Positions 22,401-32,802 of a DNA stretch of 64,000 nt are shown here, one piece after another. The first letter of the stretch is position 1; the number at the start of each line of letters is the position of its first letter. Location of the stretch: NCBI GenBank assembly GCA_000827325.1, contig KN832872.1, forward strand, positions 1,674,001 to 1,738,000. Reading direction: 5' to 3'. Source of the DNA: Oidiodendron maius Zn (lineage: Eukaryota > Ascomycota > Leotiomycetes > Myxotrichaceae). The notes under the pieces are model-generated. The model was not told where the DNA came from. It saw only the letters and a program-made list of their open reading frames with translations, and did not search any database. The translations under genes were made by a program, and so were the position numbers.

Positions 22401-24030
22401 CGCAATTACTTTGTACCGAGTCATCGACATTGGAGAGGCCTGGTTCTTGAAAGAATGGAGCGAAGCATATGGAAGAATGAAACTTCTCTCGAATCCATTT
22501 CGCTCAATGCCATCTCCAGAAGAGAATGTTAACCCGTGGCTTATTGGGTTCTTCGTCATTGCCGCTGCCCAATCGATTGCAGCTCTAATTACTTCCGGAT
22601 TCATGGTGGTTATTGTCTATCAAGCTGGGAAAAATCTTTTTGCTCGAGTTTTGGCACGAGTTAGCCATGCAACGTTTCGATTTTATGATGTGACGCCTGT
22701 TGGCCGCCTGATGAATCGCTTGACGTCGGATATTAACACTGTCGATGGCAATATCAGCATGCTATTTCAGGATATTGCAATCATGTCGATTATATGGATC
22801 ACATCCATCGTCGTAATCGCATCCGTTACTCCATTATTCTTGATATTTGCTGTCATCCTAACAATCAGCTTTGTCATAATCTTCTCTCATTTTCTGCCCA
22901 CCTCCCAAAGCCTTCGGAGATTAGAGATGGTATCGCTGACTCCATTGATATCCAATTTTGGTGCCCTTGCGGATGGGCTAACGACAGTTCGTGCGTTCTG
23001 TGCACAGCACCGCTTCCAAAGTCGAGTCATATTGGTTACAGACGCCTTCCAGAAGATGGACCATTTCTACTGGAGCCTCCAAGCATGGTTGATGTATCGC
23101 TTTGATGCTCTGTCCGCTGTTTCAACTTTTATCCTGACGGCTCTAGCGCTTTTTACAGGAGTATCACCTGGTTTAACTGCGTTTGTTTTACAAGCGGCAG
23201 CTCGATTCGTCAATGCAACACATGAACTCTGCAGGACTTATGGCCGATTGCAAATGGACTTTGTGTCTGTTGAGCGAGTGGTTGAACTTTTATATCTCGA
23301 GCAAGAGCCGCCAGGAGAGGTGCAACCACCAGCATATTGGCCATCCCTGAAAGGCGATATTATATTCGAAGATGTCACAATCCAATATGCACCCCATTTG
23401 GAACCCGCCCTCTCCAATATATCTCTCACCATAAAAGGAGGATCCACAACTGCGTTAATTGGAAGAACAGGATCCGGGAAAAGCACGCTAGCGCTCTCCC
23501 TTCTCGCGACTACTCTGCCTTCCAGCGGGCGGATACTGATCGACGGAATTGACATTGCTACAGTTGACACCCAGGCTCTTCGGAAAAGGGTTACCTTCCT
23601 CGCTCAGGAACCTGTTCTCTTCCCAGGGACCATGCGCGCCAATCTTGATCCTCTTGACGAGTACTCTGATGAGGAATGCACAACGGTGCTGTCTAAAATC
23701 GCATCGCGGCATGCCTGGACGCTCAACACGCATATTGACACTGGGGGCAAGAATATTTCACAAGGCCAGAGACAACTCGTAGGACTAGCGAGAGCCTTGC
23801 TCCGAAGGAGTCCGATTATTATCATGGACGAGGCCACAGCAAGCATTGATATGGAGACTGCATTGCGTATCCAGGAGATTCTGAGAGAGGAGATGTCAGA
23901 GAGCACGGTTCTCACTATCGCACACCGTGTGGAGGCTGTAAAAGATGCGCAGTACTGTGTTGTATTGGGAAAAGGAAAATTATTGGAAGAAGGGAAGGCG
24001 ACTGAGATAAAAGAGCGTATGGAGGGATAG
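19436..24030 (+). CDS. ABCC-type (MRP) ABC transporter
   Basis: Exons 19436..19519, 19573..20407, 20458..21136 and 21201..24030 give 1475 aa. The first join (CHIW-DPVNASF) adds the first membrane helix. The second intron could instead end at 20448; both acceptors keep frame and differ by three residues (FAN-YSGPVLL or FAN-IIDYSGPVLL). The layout is an N-terminal hydrophobic TMD0, then TMD1, NBD1, TMD2 and NBD2. NBD1 has GEVGSGKTA near residue 691, LSGGQKARLALARA, and LFLDDPLSALD with Asp in place of the catalytic Glu, as is usual in ABCC. NBD2 has GRTGSGKST near residue 1287, ISQGQRQLVGLARA and IIMDEATASID with the Glu kept. Such pumps export or sequester organic anions and metabolites. Between the methyltransferase and P450 genes, it probably exports the cluster product or protects the cell from it. 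Confidence 0.92.
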
Positions 24031-24422
24031 GAGGGCATGTAAAGTATGATAGAGGGGACGTAGATAGCAGTCATATTGTGCGCCTTGGGCATGCACTGTC
24101 TCGTTTGCAAGGCACACTAATTACTAATATTGCTGAAATAAAGTGAATTAAGACTGTCGGAAACCAAGTCTCGGGACTGAAGTATCGTCAAGGAAGATGT
24201 GCTCGCTCTCGGTCTGAGCAAAAAGGTGATACAAAAAACGAACTAAACCTCTTTGGAATGATTGTCAGACCGCGAGAAATTAGCTGACAATAAATGTTGA
24301 CAACCATTCCTGTAGTAAATACAAAATAATTCCCATCCTGATCCAGGCAGCACACCATATCTTGCGCCTATTGCTACGTACCAATTCTAACTCCAAACCA
24401 AATATCCTCGCCGTATTTGGGG
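24031..24422. other. intergenic, P450 promoter
   Basis: About 390 bp of AT-rich sequence between two + strand genes. I see no gene and no clear TATA box. Confidence 0.4.
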
Positions 24423-26146
24423 ATGGAATCTAGGGGCGTTGCGGCTGGCGTACTAACGCTTATGCTGGCTGCGTTCATCTTCTTCCTCACAAAGATATGG
24501 ACAGCTCGAAGCTTTTTTGTAGATTTGAAAAAAAGGGGAATGGTGAATGACTCTTTTTCTTTGCTTGAACCCTGCTGACTCCCGTGACAGCCAATGGCTC
24601 CGCATAACCTGCTCACCGGCCATCTCCTCATTTTGGCATCAGTTATGCCCTCATTTCCCAAAGATGTGATTAAAAATTACATCTTTGAGGTGATCGTTCG
24701 TCGGTTCGGTAAAAATGGGGCAGTTTATCTTGACTTGTGGCCATTCGCAGAGCCATTTCTTATTCTCATTTCGCCGCACCTTGCCAACCAGGCAAACTCC
24801 CCACCAGTCGCATTGGAGAAGCCAAATGCCTTGAGAGTTTGGACATGGTCATTATCAGGTGGCACAAATCTCTTTGATGCCCCTCCAGAAGAGTGGAAGC
24901 CGCTCCGTGCTCTCTTCAGTCGTGGATTTAGTGCCAATCACTTGATGAATTTGGTACCTTTCATAGTCGAAGAAACGCAAGTGTACTGCAGCATTCTCCG
25001 TGAACATGCAAAATTAGCTGATCTTTTTTTCTTGGACACGACGAATGTGAAATTCATGCTCGACGTAATTGGCAGAACTGCTCTGTGAGTATTTGCCTGT
25101 TTACACCTTTAAACATTCTAATGCTCTCTAGGAATGTCCGTCTGAATTGCCAGGTGGGACCAAATCCTCTGGCAGATTCTCTCCTGAGCCAAATTTCATG
25201 GAAACTTGCAGATCAAGAGCTCAATCCATTACAATGGTTGAACTTTGTTCGAACACTGATGGAATGGAAGAATGGAAAAATGATGGATGCGTATATTGAG
25301 AAAGAAATCGAGAAACGCTTCAAACACTACCAGCAGAAAACAGTTAATTCTAATGAGCAGTTCGAGTCGATTATCGATCTTACGCTCCAGGAGTACATGG
25401 CGGATCCGGCTCGAAGCTCGATGCCAAAGCTAGACAAAGAATTCATAATGCTAGCTCGACGAAACATTAGGATGCTACTCTTTGTCGGTCACGATTCTAC
25501 TGGGAGTACGATAACGTATTGTCACTATCTCCTTCACCAATATCCCGAAACATTGGCTCGATTGCGCGTAGAGCATGATGAAGTCCTTGGGAAAGACTTG
25601 ACGCAGGCTGTCTCTAAATTATCCACTGACCCTCATCTTTTGAATCAACTCCCATATACTACAGCCGTCATTAAGGAAGCATTACGTCTCTTTCCACCAG
25701 CGGCAAGTATTCGACAGGGTGTGGAAGGAGTTGATCTCGTCGACGAAGAAGGAAATCACTATCCCACGGGTAACTGCATGGTCTACATCCTCCACACGGC
25801 TATACAAAGAGACCCAGCCAATTTTGTGCGCGCAAAGGAATTCGTCCCCGAACGCTGGCTCGTCGGCCCTGAAGATCCATTGTACCCGAGCGTAAAAGGA
25901 GCCTGGCGTCCTTTCGAGTACGGGCCGAGAAACTGCATCGGGCAGCTGCAGGTCATGGTGGAGGTAAAAACGGTCCTGGCCCTAACAGTTCGCGAGTTTG
26001 ATATCAAGCCGGCCTATGATGAATGGGATGCAAAGAACCCGAAGAAAGGTTTACGAACTGTGGATGGGAATCGGGCATATCAAGTCGATGAAGGAGCGGC
26101 GCATCCTGCCGACCACTTTCCATGTCGAGTTTATATAAGGAGTTAA
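24423..26146 (+). CDS. cytochrome P450, CYP59/StcS-like
   Basis: Exons 24423..24542, 24591..25084 and 25132..26146 give 542 aa. The first exon encodes a membrane anchor (about residues 6-25, LTLMLAAFIFFL) and joins as KKRGM-PMAPHNLLTGHL, the Pro-rich hinge. The second join gives IGRTAL-NVRLN. The I-helix motif VGHDSTGST is near residue 323, EALR (ExxR) near 386, and the haem loop FEYGPRNCIGQ near 470 has the Cys ligand and all consensus positions. The region from the hinge through GRT resembles, from memory, the family of sterigmatocystin StcS and aflatoxin AflN (CYP59). The substrate cannot be inferred. It is probably an ER-bound oxidase tailoring the product of this cluster. Confidence 0.92.
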
Positions 26147-26960
26147 GATAAGAGTCATAGAGATTACCGTATTTTGTGGCTATTGCTGCATATTTGGTTT
26201 GGGGCCAAAAGGACATTGGTAAACGGGGAATTGATTGATAAACATTTCTTCCTTCAGGCATCTAGGCGTCGCGACTGATTCTGCTTGATGAAACGTCAGA
26301 ATTTCATACCGTGCAAAAACATGTCTTACGCGCAAACTGTTATTATTATCACTCTGCTTCTGCGACTTTAAGAGAGAGGCGAAAGATTTGACGCTCAGAG
26401 ACTGGCGAATTAAATGATGTGGGACATGAATTGCTTTGTGGATGGATATCTTTCGCGCGGTATCGCTTATCAGAATATTGTTTTGAGAGGCATTTGTCTT
26501 CAGCCCTATTCTATTTTTGTCCAGATATAGTTAATTCAGAATCACTTCCATGCTGTAGAGTTATACAAGTGGGAATAACATGATCCCTTCATGAAAATGT
26601 GATATCTACTATGTCCTTCTGCTGCAGCATGGGACAGTTGGGGAGAAAAGCGTAATTACCCAATAATTGTTCGTTATGGGACAATTCTGCCTTGTTTTCC
26701 ACCATCCTGGGGCGTCACGAATGCCCCCGCGCCTCAGCTGAACCTCTGTCTACGCGTAAAGGAGTTCCTGTGCCCGATATCTTCCAACCAGGGGCCCCGG
26801 AATTAACAGGCGTGGGGTTGGGAGGGATGGGGAACAACGCCACAATTTAGGCAGCAAGGCAATGCATAGCGAACTGAGAAACAATGAATTTCTTAAGTTC
26901 AGAGCTATCTGATATCCAGCATCTCCACAGACGGCAAAAGTCCGCAAAATTGATCAATAT
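26147..26960. other. intergenic, no gene seen
   Basis: An AT-rich spacer of 814 bp. A GGGGCCCC palindrome lies near 26794. No supported ORF. Confidence 0.4.
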
Positions 26961-27851
26961 ATGGGTCAAGAAGAGAGCTGCTGTTCTCCCAAGGTAAAGA
27001 TGGTTGACCAGCCTCCTGGATACCATGAAGTCACGGGTTCTACTTCATCAGGTCCCGTAGAGAAGATGGAAGCCAGCACCAACTACGCGCTGCTTTCCTT
27101 CTCGTGGACCGACAGGATTCGCCTTATGCACTTCCCTGATCTGGTTACTGCTCGGGTGGTTGAAACGATCCGGAAGGAGTGGTATAAGGGGATCCAGGAC
27201 GTGAAGCCTCTGGAGGAAACTTTAGAAGTCAAGTTGCGTGGGAATCCATTCGCCCATGGACTGGATGAGGAGAAGATTGCGATTCGCAAACTTCTCATAT
27301 CAATATTGACTATGCTGGCAAGAGAAGGATGGAGCCTCGTTCCTGTAGGAGGGCTGGGAAGAATAGGAAATTACGGACCGCATGGGGAAAAAGGTGCGTC
27401 TAATTGATATTCTCTTCTATATGGCGGATGCTCTTGTTTAAGAGCGTGCTGGAGATAGAGATACTGACTACTTGCAGATAGTCTTTTATTTCAACATCAA
27501 CAACCTCAGGACTTGAACATCTTTTGCATCTCCTTCGACTGCAGAGATCTTATGCATCTAATCAATGCCCCTCCTGAATTGGCACAATCTATCATTGCAA
27601 CTCTTGGTGATAAAATCAAAACATGCAATCAAGATTTAGTTTCCGGAAACTTTGAAGTCACGTTCCGAGATTCTATCTGGTGGTATCCGACCAAAAGGGG
27701 TGCAACGACGAGCCGATTAGTCATTCTCCAATTACTGCAGTGCCTGGATGAGAATGGGTTTAAACTATACACTAGTGTTGAATTAGATAACGGTACAGGA
27801 GGACAGTTGTATCAAAGTAGTGCGGAGATTTGGTTTTGTTGCCAGCGATGA
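26961..27851 (+). CDS. unknown protein with N-myristoylation/palmitoylation-like N terminus
   Basis: Exons 26961..27393 and 27478..27851 give 268 aa. The 84-nt intron joins HGEK-DSLLFQHQQ. The N terminus MGQEESCC fits the N-myristoylation consensus (Gly2, Ser6) followed at once by two Cys, a common site for S-acylation, so membrane tethering is likely. DQPPGYHE contains a PPxY motif. The rest is a compact alpha/beta-looking domain (SFSWTDRIRLMHFP, then GWSLVPVGGLGRIGNYG, then EVTFRDSIWWYP) without transmembrane helices. I do not recognise the family, although it has the look of a fungal orphan family. It lies between the P450 and another unknown gene in a + strand run, so a role with the cluster is possible but unproven. 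Confidence 0.75.
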
Positions 27852-28159
27852 CTTGGTCGTGTCAAGCCTCCTCGCGCCACGGAGCACGGCGTTCATTCAT
27901 CCATTTAGCATATTGCAGAGTCAAATTATTGGGAGTGAATGTATTTAGGAATGAGGTATATTGTACTTACTGGAGAATGAATCATTTACCATACAGGGGT
28001 AAAACAGATGATCTGATCTGTGAGATATAAGCTTTCTCTTAACTTTCGGAGCGGAGAAGGACGACGACCACCCATCTCCGGCAGGACGTAGACCACAATA
28101 TCCGATAATTTTAGCGGCCCTCTACGGAGAGATTTGGATATAAAATAAGGATATAACCC
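27852..28159. other. short intergenic spacer
   Basis: About 310 bp between two unknown genes on the same strand. I see nothing specific. Confidence 0.4.
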
Positions 28160-29656
28160 ATGATGGGCTCTTCCGTTGGAATGCTCATTAAGTCTGATCA
28201 CTTCTTACAAAAATCTGTCTTGGGATATGAAATTATGTCACCGACACGCACTACCCTTGCACTTCTGGCTTCGCTGAGCCTTCGTATCGAAGCCCCTCTC
28301 CATCATACTGCAGTTTCTGAATCAAAACTGACGAAAGGTAAAGGTTGGTATTTACCACCAGGGGCATATACTGCGAGGGAGATCATGCGCCTCAATGCGC
28401 CTCTCCTGGAAACTGTTCTTCACCATCTTGGTCCTAGTCCAGCCGGAGAACCATCAGCGCGCGATATTCTTCTAGATAATATGTCATTGAATCTTTCGTT
28501 GGGTGATAGTGCCTCGACGCTCACAATTCCCATCAAAAATCCAAGCTCTACTGAATTGGCACAGCAAGCGGAGGATATTGGAAAGACTCTGGTAGGATAT
28601 GCTCGAAGCATGGCAGCGGTGGAATACAACCCGAACTATGAGATCAGAAGCCCATGTGAAGCCCATATTTGGAAACAGCAAGCAGCACAACTCCTATTCG
28701 GACCCAGAAGCCGCGAACATCTTCCACAATTGTTTAATGAGTATCTTCATCAAACAGTTCTTTTGCGCGACTCGCTTCTGCCATTCAAGAACTACGAGGA
28801 TGTTATTATTCCAATTGAGGCCACCGAGGATAACAAGAAGCGTGGAATGAGGTGGATCCAACCTTCTCGATCTACCTTTCTCGTGGAGCTGATCTCCAAG
28901 TCGCTATCCCAAGATGCCCTATTCAAGTTTGCGAAAGCTCTTCTGGCTCCGAGCCTGATAGCTGAAAATTCGTATGGCTTCCAATACGAGCACGGGCTCA
29001 TACTTCCATCATTCTTTGACAACTCTTTTCGACTTTTTCAATTTCATCCTGCGGTTATGGACTCGATGACACCACGGGTAGCGTACAAATATCAACTGGA
29101 AGATTATTACACTGCACCTAGGACAGAAATTATTTCTGCAGACACCATTATCGAGGCAGATGAGAGGATACCAGCGGCTGAGCCCGTACAGAGTGCTGAA
29201 GGACAGACAGAAGCAGCTTATGTTCCACTAGCTAAACGATCCTGCACGGCCTCTCGACAGCTTCAACTCTCTATCACCCGTGATAATATAATTGCCAGCA
29301 TTGATCTTGGTCAAGTTTTCCGTGGCCGACGTTACGCGTACCCGTTAGGAAAGTCCCAAGGCGCTTCAGCCAACAGTACACCAAATACACGTATTCATGT
29401 GCACTCTGCATGGAAGGTGCTCACGGAATCGGGGATAGGCCTTGTAATTGCAAAGGAAGGGATTCATCTAATACAGGCAAGGAGCAGTGTCGAGCTGCTC
29501 GCCTTGTTGGGTAAATTATATCCCGAGTCCGTGACTGTGATGAAGGAAGGAGAGTCTCTTGAGGCGGCTCTGAGAAGTGGAAAAGGATTTTCCAAAGGTG
29601 GCAGATTTATCATCCAGACGAACGCAGACGCTGAGAGCATTATGCCTGGTCGATAG
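28160..29656 (+). CDS. unknown 498-aa protein in the putative cluster
   Basis: A long uninterrupted frame of 498 codons from an ATG at 28160. A second in-frame ATG at 28235 (MSPTRTTLALLASLSL) would give 473 aa starting with a short hydrophobic stretch. I do not recognise the family. Visible traits are a GWYLPPGAYTAREI stretch near residue 60, an Asn/Leu-rich DNMSLNLSLGDSA segment, a Trp/Gln-rich HIWKQQAAQLLFGPRS region, and an Ala/Glu-rich linker near residue 350. A Gly-rich C-terminal part reads IASIDLGQVFRGRRYAYPLG and GKGFSKGGRF. There is no clear transmembrane helix, Walker motif, SAM motif or redox-cofactor motif. With the P450, methyltransferase, ABC pump and regulator next to it and no classical backbone enzyme, it is a candidate unrecognised enzyme of the pathway. 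Confidence 0.7.
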   Translation: MMGSSVGMLIKSDHFLQKSVLGYEIMSPTRTTLALLASLSLRIEAPLHHTAVSESKLTKGKGWYLPPGAYTAREIMRLNAPLLETVLHHLGPSPAGEPSARDILLDNMSLNLSLGDSASTLTIPIKNPSSTELAQQAEDIGKTLVGYARSMAAVEYNPNYEIRSPCEAHIWKQQAAQLLFGPRSREHLPQLFNEYLHQTVLLRDSLLPFKNYEDVIIPIEATEDNKKRGMRWIQPSRSTFLVELISKSLSQDALFKFAKALLAPSLIAENSYGFQYEHGLILPSFFDNSFRLFQFHPAVMDSMTPRVAYKYQLEDYYTAPRTEIISADTIIEADERIPAAEPVQSAEGQTEAAYVPLAKRSCTASRQLQLSITRDNIIASIDLGQVFRGRRYAYPLGKSQGASANSTPNTRIHVHSAWKVLTESGIGLVIAKEGIHLIQARSSVELLALLGKLYPESVTVMKEGESLEAALRSGKGFSKGGRFIIQTNADAESIMPGR

Positions 29657-30175
29657 GTGGTGTCCAATATTGTAAAATTCTTTCCGGGATTTTGTTGATG
29701 CCATACATATATTTAGAGTCTAATTATAAATTAAAACGATATTTAGGTTGCCATACTTAATTATTGATATTGGAGTGTCAAGACAAGTATCCAATCAGCT
29801 TTGCTTCATGTCTTGTCTTCTTATCAATGAGCAATTCCTTTGATTCCCCTTTACTTTTGCAAGGTGATGGTCTACTTCAGCTATTAATTGCTTCTCCGTT
29901 CATCTGATTAATACATAAAGAATAATGATGTCTCCTGTGCCACATATTTATAGTTGAATAAGCTAAATAGAAGAGAAACTAAGACACGCAATCCTGTACT
30001 CACGAGTGGGCGGCGCACACTTTTATCTTAGCCTGGTACGAATACCTACAGTAAGTATTTGTAAGCACCACTTAGCCAACTTAACTTATGATGATTGACA
30101 AACGATTCTACATACTCCTCCAACTTCTTCGCAGCTTGGTAAATAGGAGATAAAGTGTGAACAACCAAAGTCTAC
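29657..30175. other. intergenic, regulator promoter
   Basis: AT-rich spacer of 519 bp. No ORF supported. Confidence 0.4.
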
Positions 30176-31696
30176 ATGGATAATACCAGCAGCAATGACA
30201 GTGCTGAGCATAGGTGTGAGAAGTGCTTTAAGTCTTATTCGCGTAGTATGTCTCGCCCGCCCGAGCTTTTGCTTGAGGCTCCGGCCCTCCAAAAAAAATA
30301 CAAGCCTGACGTTGAGTAGGGGACTTGTTAATGCGTCATCGTAGACGCTGTCAGCTTAGAGGCAGAGCCGTTTCCAAGAGAAAGGCATGTTCGTCTTGCG
30401 TAAAAGCCAAGATAAAATGCTCTTACACGAAACCGACTTGCGCCCGCTGTGAAAAGCGTGGCCTGTCTTGCGAGTATCTTGTCCATAAAGACGACATGGC
30501 TGATGAAAACATTGCGGAGACCAGTATTACTGAGAGTATCATCTCAAATGAAGTTATTTCTTTGACTAGTAATAGTCCTGAAGATAATGTCTACCTCGGT
30601 AGCGAAGTCGAGATGAGAGAGCTTAATTATAATTTCGAGTGGACTGCTGAGATGTCTTCCTTGGTATTAGACGCATCAGACGATACATTGGCTCAATTTC
30701 AAGCCTTTGAGGGTGGCGGTGACTTCTGTGCTGAGAGTGGCATCTCGCAAAAACCGGAACTCTCGACGAGTATAGTCTCCATTTTACGGCAATATCCTAA
30801 AATGCTTTTGAGCGAAGATTATCGTTCGCCTTTCCTACATCGAGAGCTCTATGAAGGTGTCGGGGTGGATATGACAACTCTCGCACGGACATCTATGGCA
30901 ACCATATGTTCCGCGGGACTGGAATGCAAAGAGAGTAGGTCATATGCGATACGGGCGATCGAAGCAAATCGGCAGAACTTAATAGAGACATTTGTGCGTT
31001 TGCTCGCTCCTACTTCGTGGACCATCTATTTACTCACAACTTTAGCCTAAATATTCATGCCTCGAACAGTGGGATATTATACACGCCATGTTGATATATG
31101 AAGCTTTAGGATTGGAGATTCCACACGCTTCTAAGCCGGGGTTTTGGAGGCCAGGGTATGGCGCCAAAGGCATCAAGATTCCTTTCTTGACGAAGGTATG
31201 CTCTAAGTTATCTTATAAAAAAAATAATTCGTCTTTTAAGTCTATACAGATGGCAAAAAGCTTCTGCGATGGGCACCCGGAGGTTTCTCCGTCAGCCCTC
31301 AATTCAACACACTTAACGTGGCAATCCTGGGTGACCGTGGAGACTGTACGACGGACTATATTCCTAGCTAACGTGGTTAATTATTTTGCCAATCGGGACT
31401 TTGACAAAGGAGAGCAATCACTCTATTATCAAGAGCTTGATCGCGATCTTATATTAGACATGTCACTGCCATGTTCACAACCGCTATGGAATGCTACATC
31501 AGAAGAACAGTGGATGAAGAGCCAAACCGAGTTAAATTTGGCTCAGTCCGGCGCCGAACAAACTAGTTTGCGGAAACTATTCTCTACGTACACAAGGGAC
31601 CAATTACTGAAAGATTTTGGCAGGTCGTATGGGATTTGGGACTCGGATTCTCTCCGAAATTTTATCGTAGTAGCTGCAGCGGAGCAGTTTATATGA
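30176..31696 (+). CDS. dual C2HC-finger / Zn2Cys6 transcription factor
   Basis: Exons 30176..30245, 30320..30993, 31046..31195 and 31250..31696 give 446 aa. The first exon supplies CEKCFKSYSR, and the 74-nt intron joins it to RDLLMRHRRRC. This completes a zinc finger of C2HC form directly before the Zn2Cys6 cluster (CSSCVKAKIKCSYTKPTC, then CEKRGLSC). The second join gives IETF-PKYSCLEQWD. The third intron is 54 nt and stop-free but is removed to give FLTK-MAKSFCDGHPE. The C-terminal half has the helical middle region found in fungal cluster regulators and ends EQFI. Tandem C2H2-plus-C6 factors often sit inside specialised-metabolite clusters. It closes the + strand block and is the natural candidate to control it, perhaps through the inverted repeat at 17958. 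Confidence 0.85.
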
Positions 31697-31960
31697 CACG
31701 GAGCTCGATATTTGAAGAGTCAATATTATACTACGTTTATGATTTGTCTAGACACCATCATTCAAGAAATGAACTTTCGGTTGGGTATGAAATAGACCAA
31801 AAACACAACGTTCCTTTGAACCAAGATATAATTTCTACTGCTCACATCTGCCATGTATAATATTCCACAAACATATCGGGGTCGTTATTAATGCTATTTT
31901 CAACAATGATATGGTTATTTTCCTTTATGCTGTCCATCTTGACAAAGCGATAATGGCCAT

Positions 31961-32614
31961 TCATAAGTATGAATACCCTCCCAATTTGAGGAATCCTATG
32001 CAGCAGAGCAAACTGGCGGCTGCCCCGAGCAGATCGAGCTCTATGACCGACCATATCCAAAGACAACCCAACCCAGGTGCCTGTTTCATTACCGCGTAAT
32101 ACCCATACGTATTGGAGACATGGATCAAGTAGCATCCAGCAGACACGCTGGTGACGAAGAAGAGTAGCTGGTGTAGGAGAGGTTGTATCCGGGGGGGAAG
32201 ACGAGGGAGGAGGAGGGAGGGTGAGGGATGGGGGTGGAAGGAGTAAAAGAGAAGCATGATAACTAATTTTGTTAGCAGATGATAATTATGATATGTTGGG
32301 GGCATACTGGGAAATGCCTGCGCAGACCGCTTGACGATCACCGGCCAAGAAAGCTCAACAGCATATTGATGGGTGACAAGAACATCCAGGGTGAAATGCA
32401 GCATGGTCAGCGTGATAGTCCATAGTATTGACTCTGCCAGTCTTCCAATGACAGGCTCGTCCAGGTTCTCGTCCTTCAGTCCGGCATCTGGTGTCTTCAG
32501 CAGACCACGTTTTTCTGCCATGGAGAGCAGCGTTTCCTCTGATGGGCCGGGCCCAGATCGGTCCGGCTGCCTAAGCTTGATCTTGACATTATTCTCCTTT
32601 CTCTGTCGTGCCAT
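31961..32614 (-). CDS. DUF7719-type small membrane protein
   Basis: Exons complement(31961..32262, 32308..32614) give 202 aa. The 45-nt intron is in frame and stop-free; splicing joins AQAFP-I-IMLLFYSF. The N terminus is hydrophilic (MARQRKENNVKIKLRQPDRS). Three hydrophobic segments follow at about residues 70-92, 108-120 (after splicing) and 145-195, with a Pro-rich loop between. The protein resembles the fungal DUF7719 family as I remember it; the function is unknown. The start is the first ATG of the open frame. It shares a divergent promoter of 188 bp with the PIG-L gene, which hints at joint expression and perhaps an ER role. Confidence 0.7.
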   Translation of the reverse strand: MARQRKENNVKIKLRQPDRSGPGPSEETLLSMAEKRGLLKTPDAGLKDENLDEPVIGRLAESILWTITLTMLHFTLDVLVTHQYAVELSWPVIVKRSAQAFPSMPPTYHNYHLLTKLVIMLLFYSFHPHPSPSLLLPRLPPRIQPLLHQLLFFVTSVSAGCYLIHVSNTYGYYAVMKQAPGLGCLWIWSVIELDLLGAAASLLCCIGFLKLGGYSYL

Positions 32615-32802
32615 TGTTGATGCATCCAATGCATCAATGCAATGATCGTGTTTCGGGTCGCAAGGCTGAGATTTTCGGATAAAAGAAGACCCGACTGCGA
32701 ACTGCAAGGTGGCTTCAGTGTAGCCTCTCTCCCCCCTTTATCAACACGCGATCACGATTCCTCTGCCATTGAGCCCCCAGTTCTTCTCTATGTGCTGCGA
32801 CA

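Noticed and set aside
31196-31249. Continuous reading through this stretch as coding sequence
   Set aside because: It has GTATGC...ACAG borders and a Lys/Asn-rich translation, and its removal restores FLTK-MAKSFCDGHPE as in related regulators.
18141-31696. Presence of a PKS, NRPS, terpene synthase or DMATS in the gene run
   Set aside because: No ketosynthase, adenylation, DDxxD/NSE or aromatic prenyltransferase motif was found in any frame of the run.
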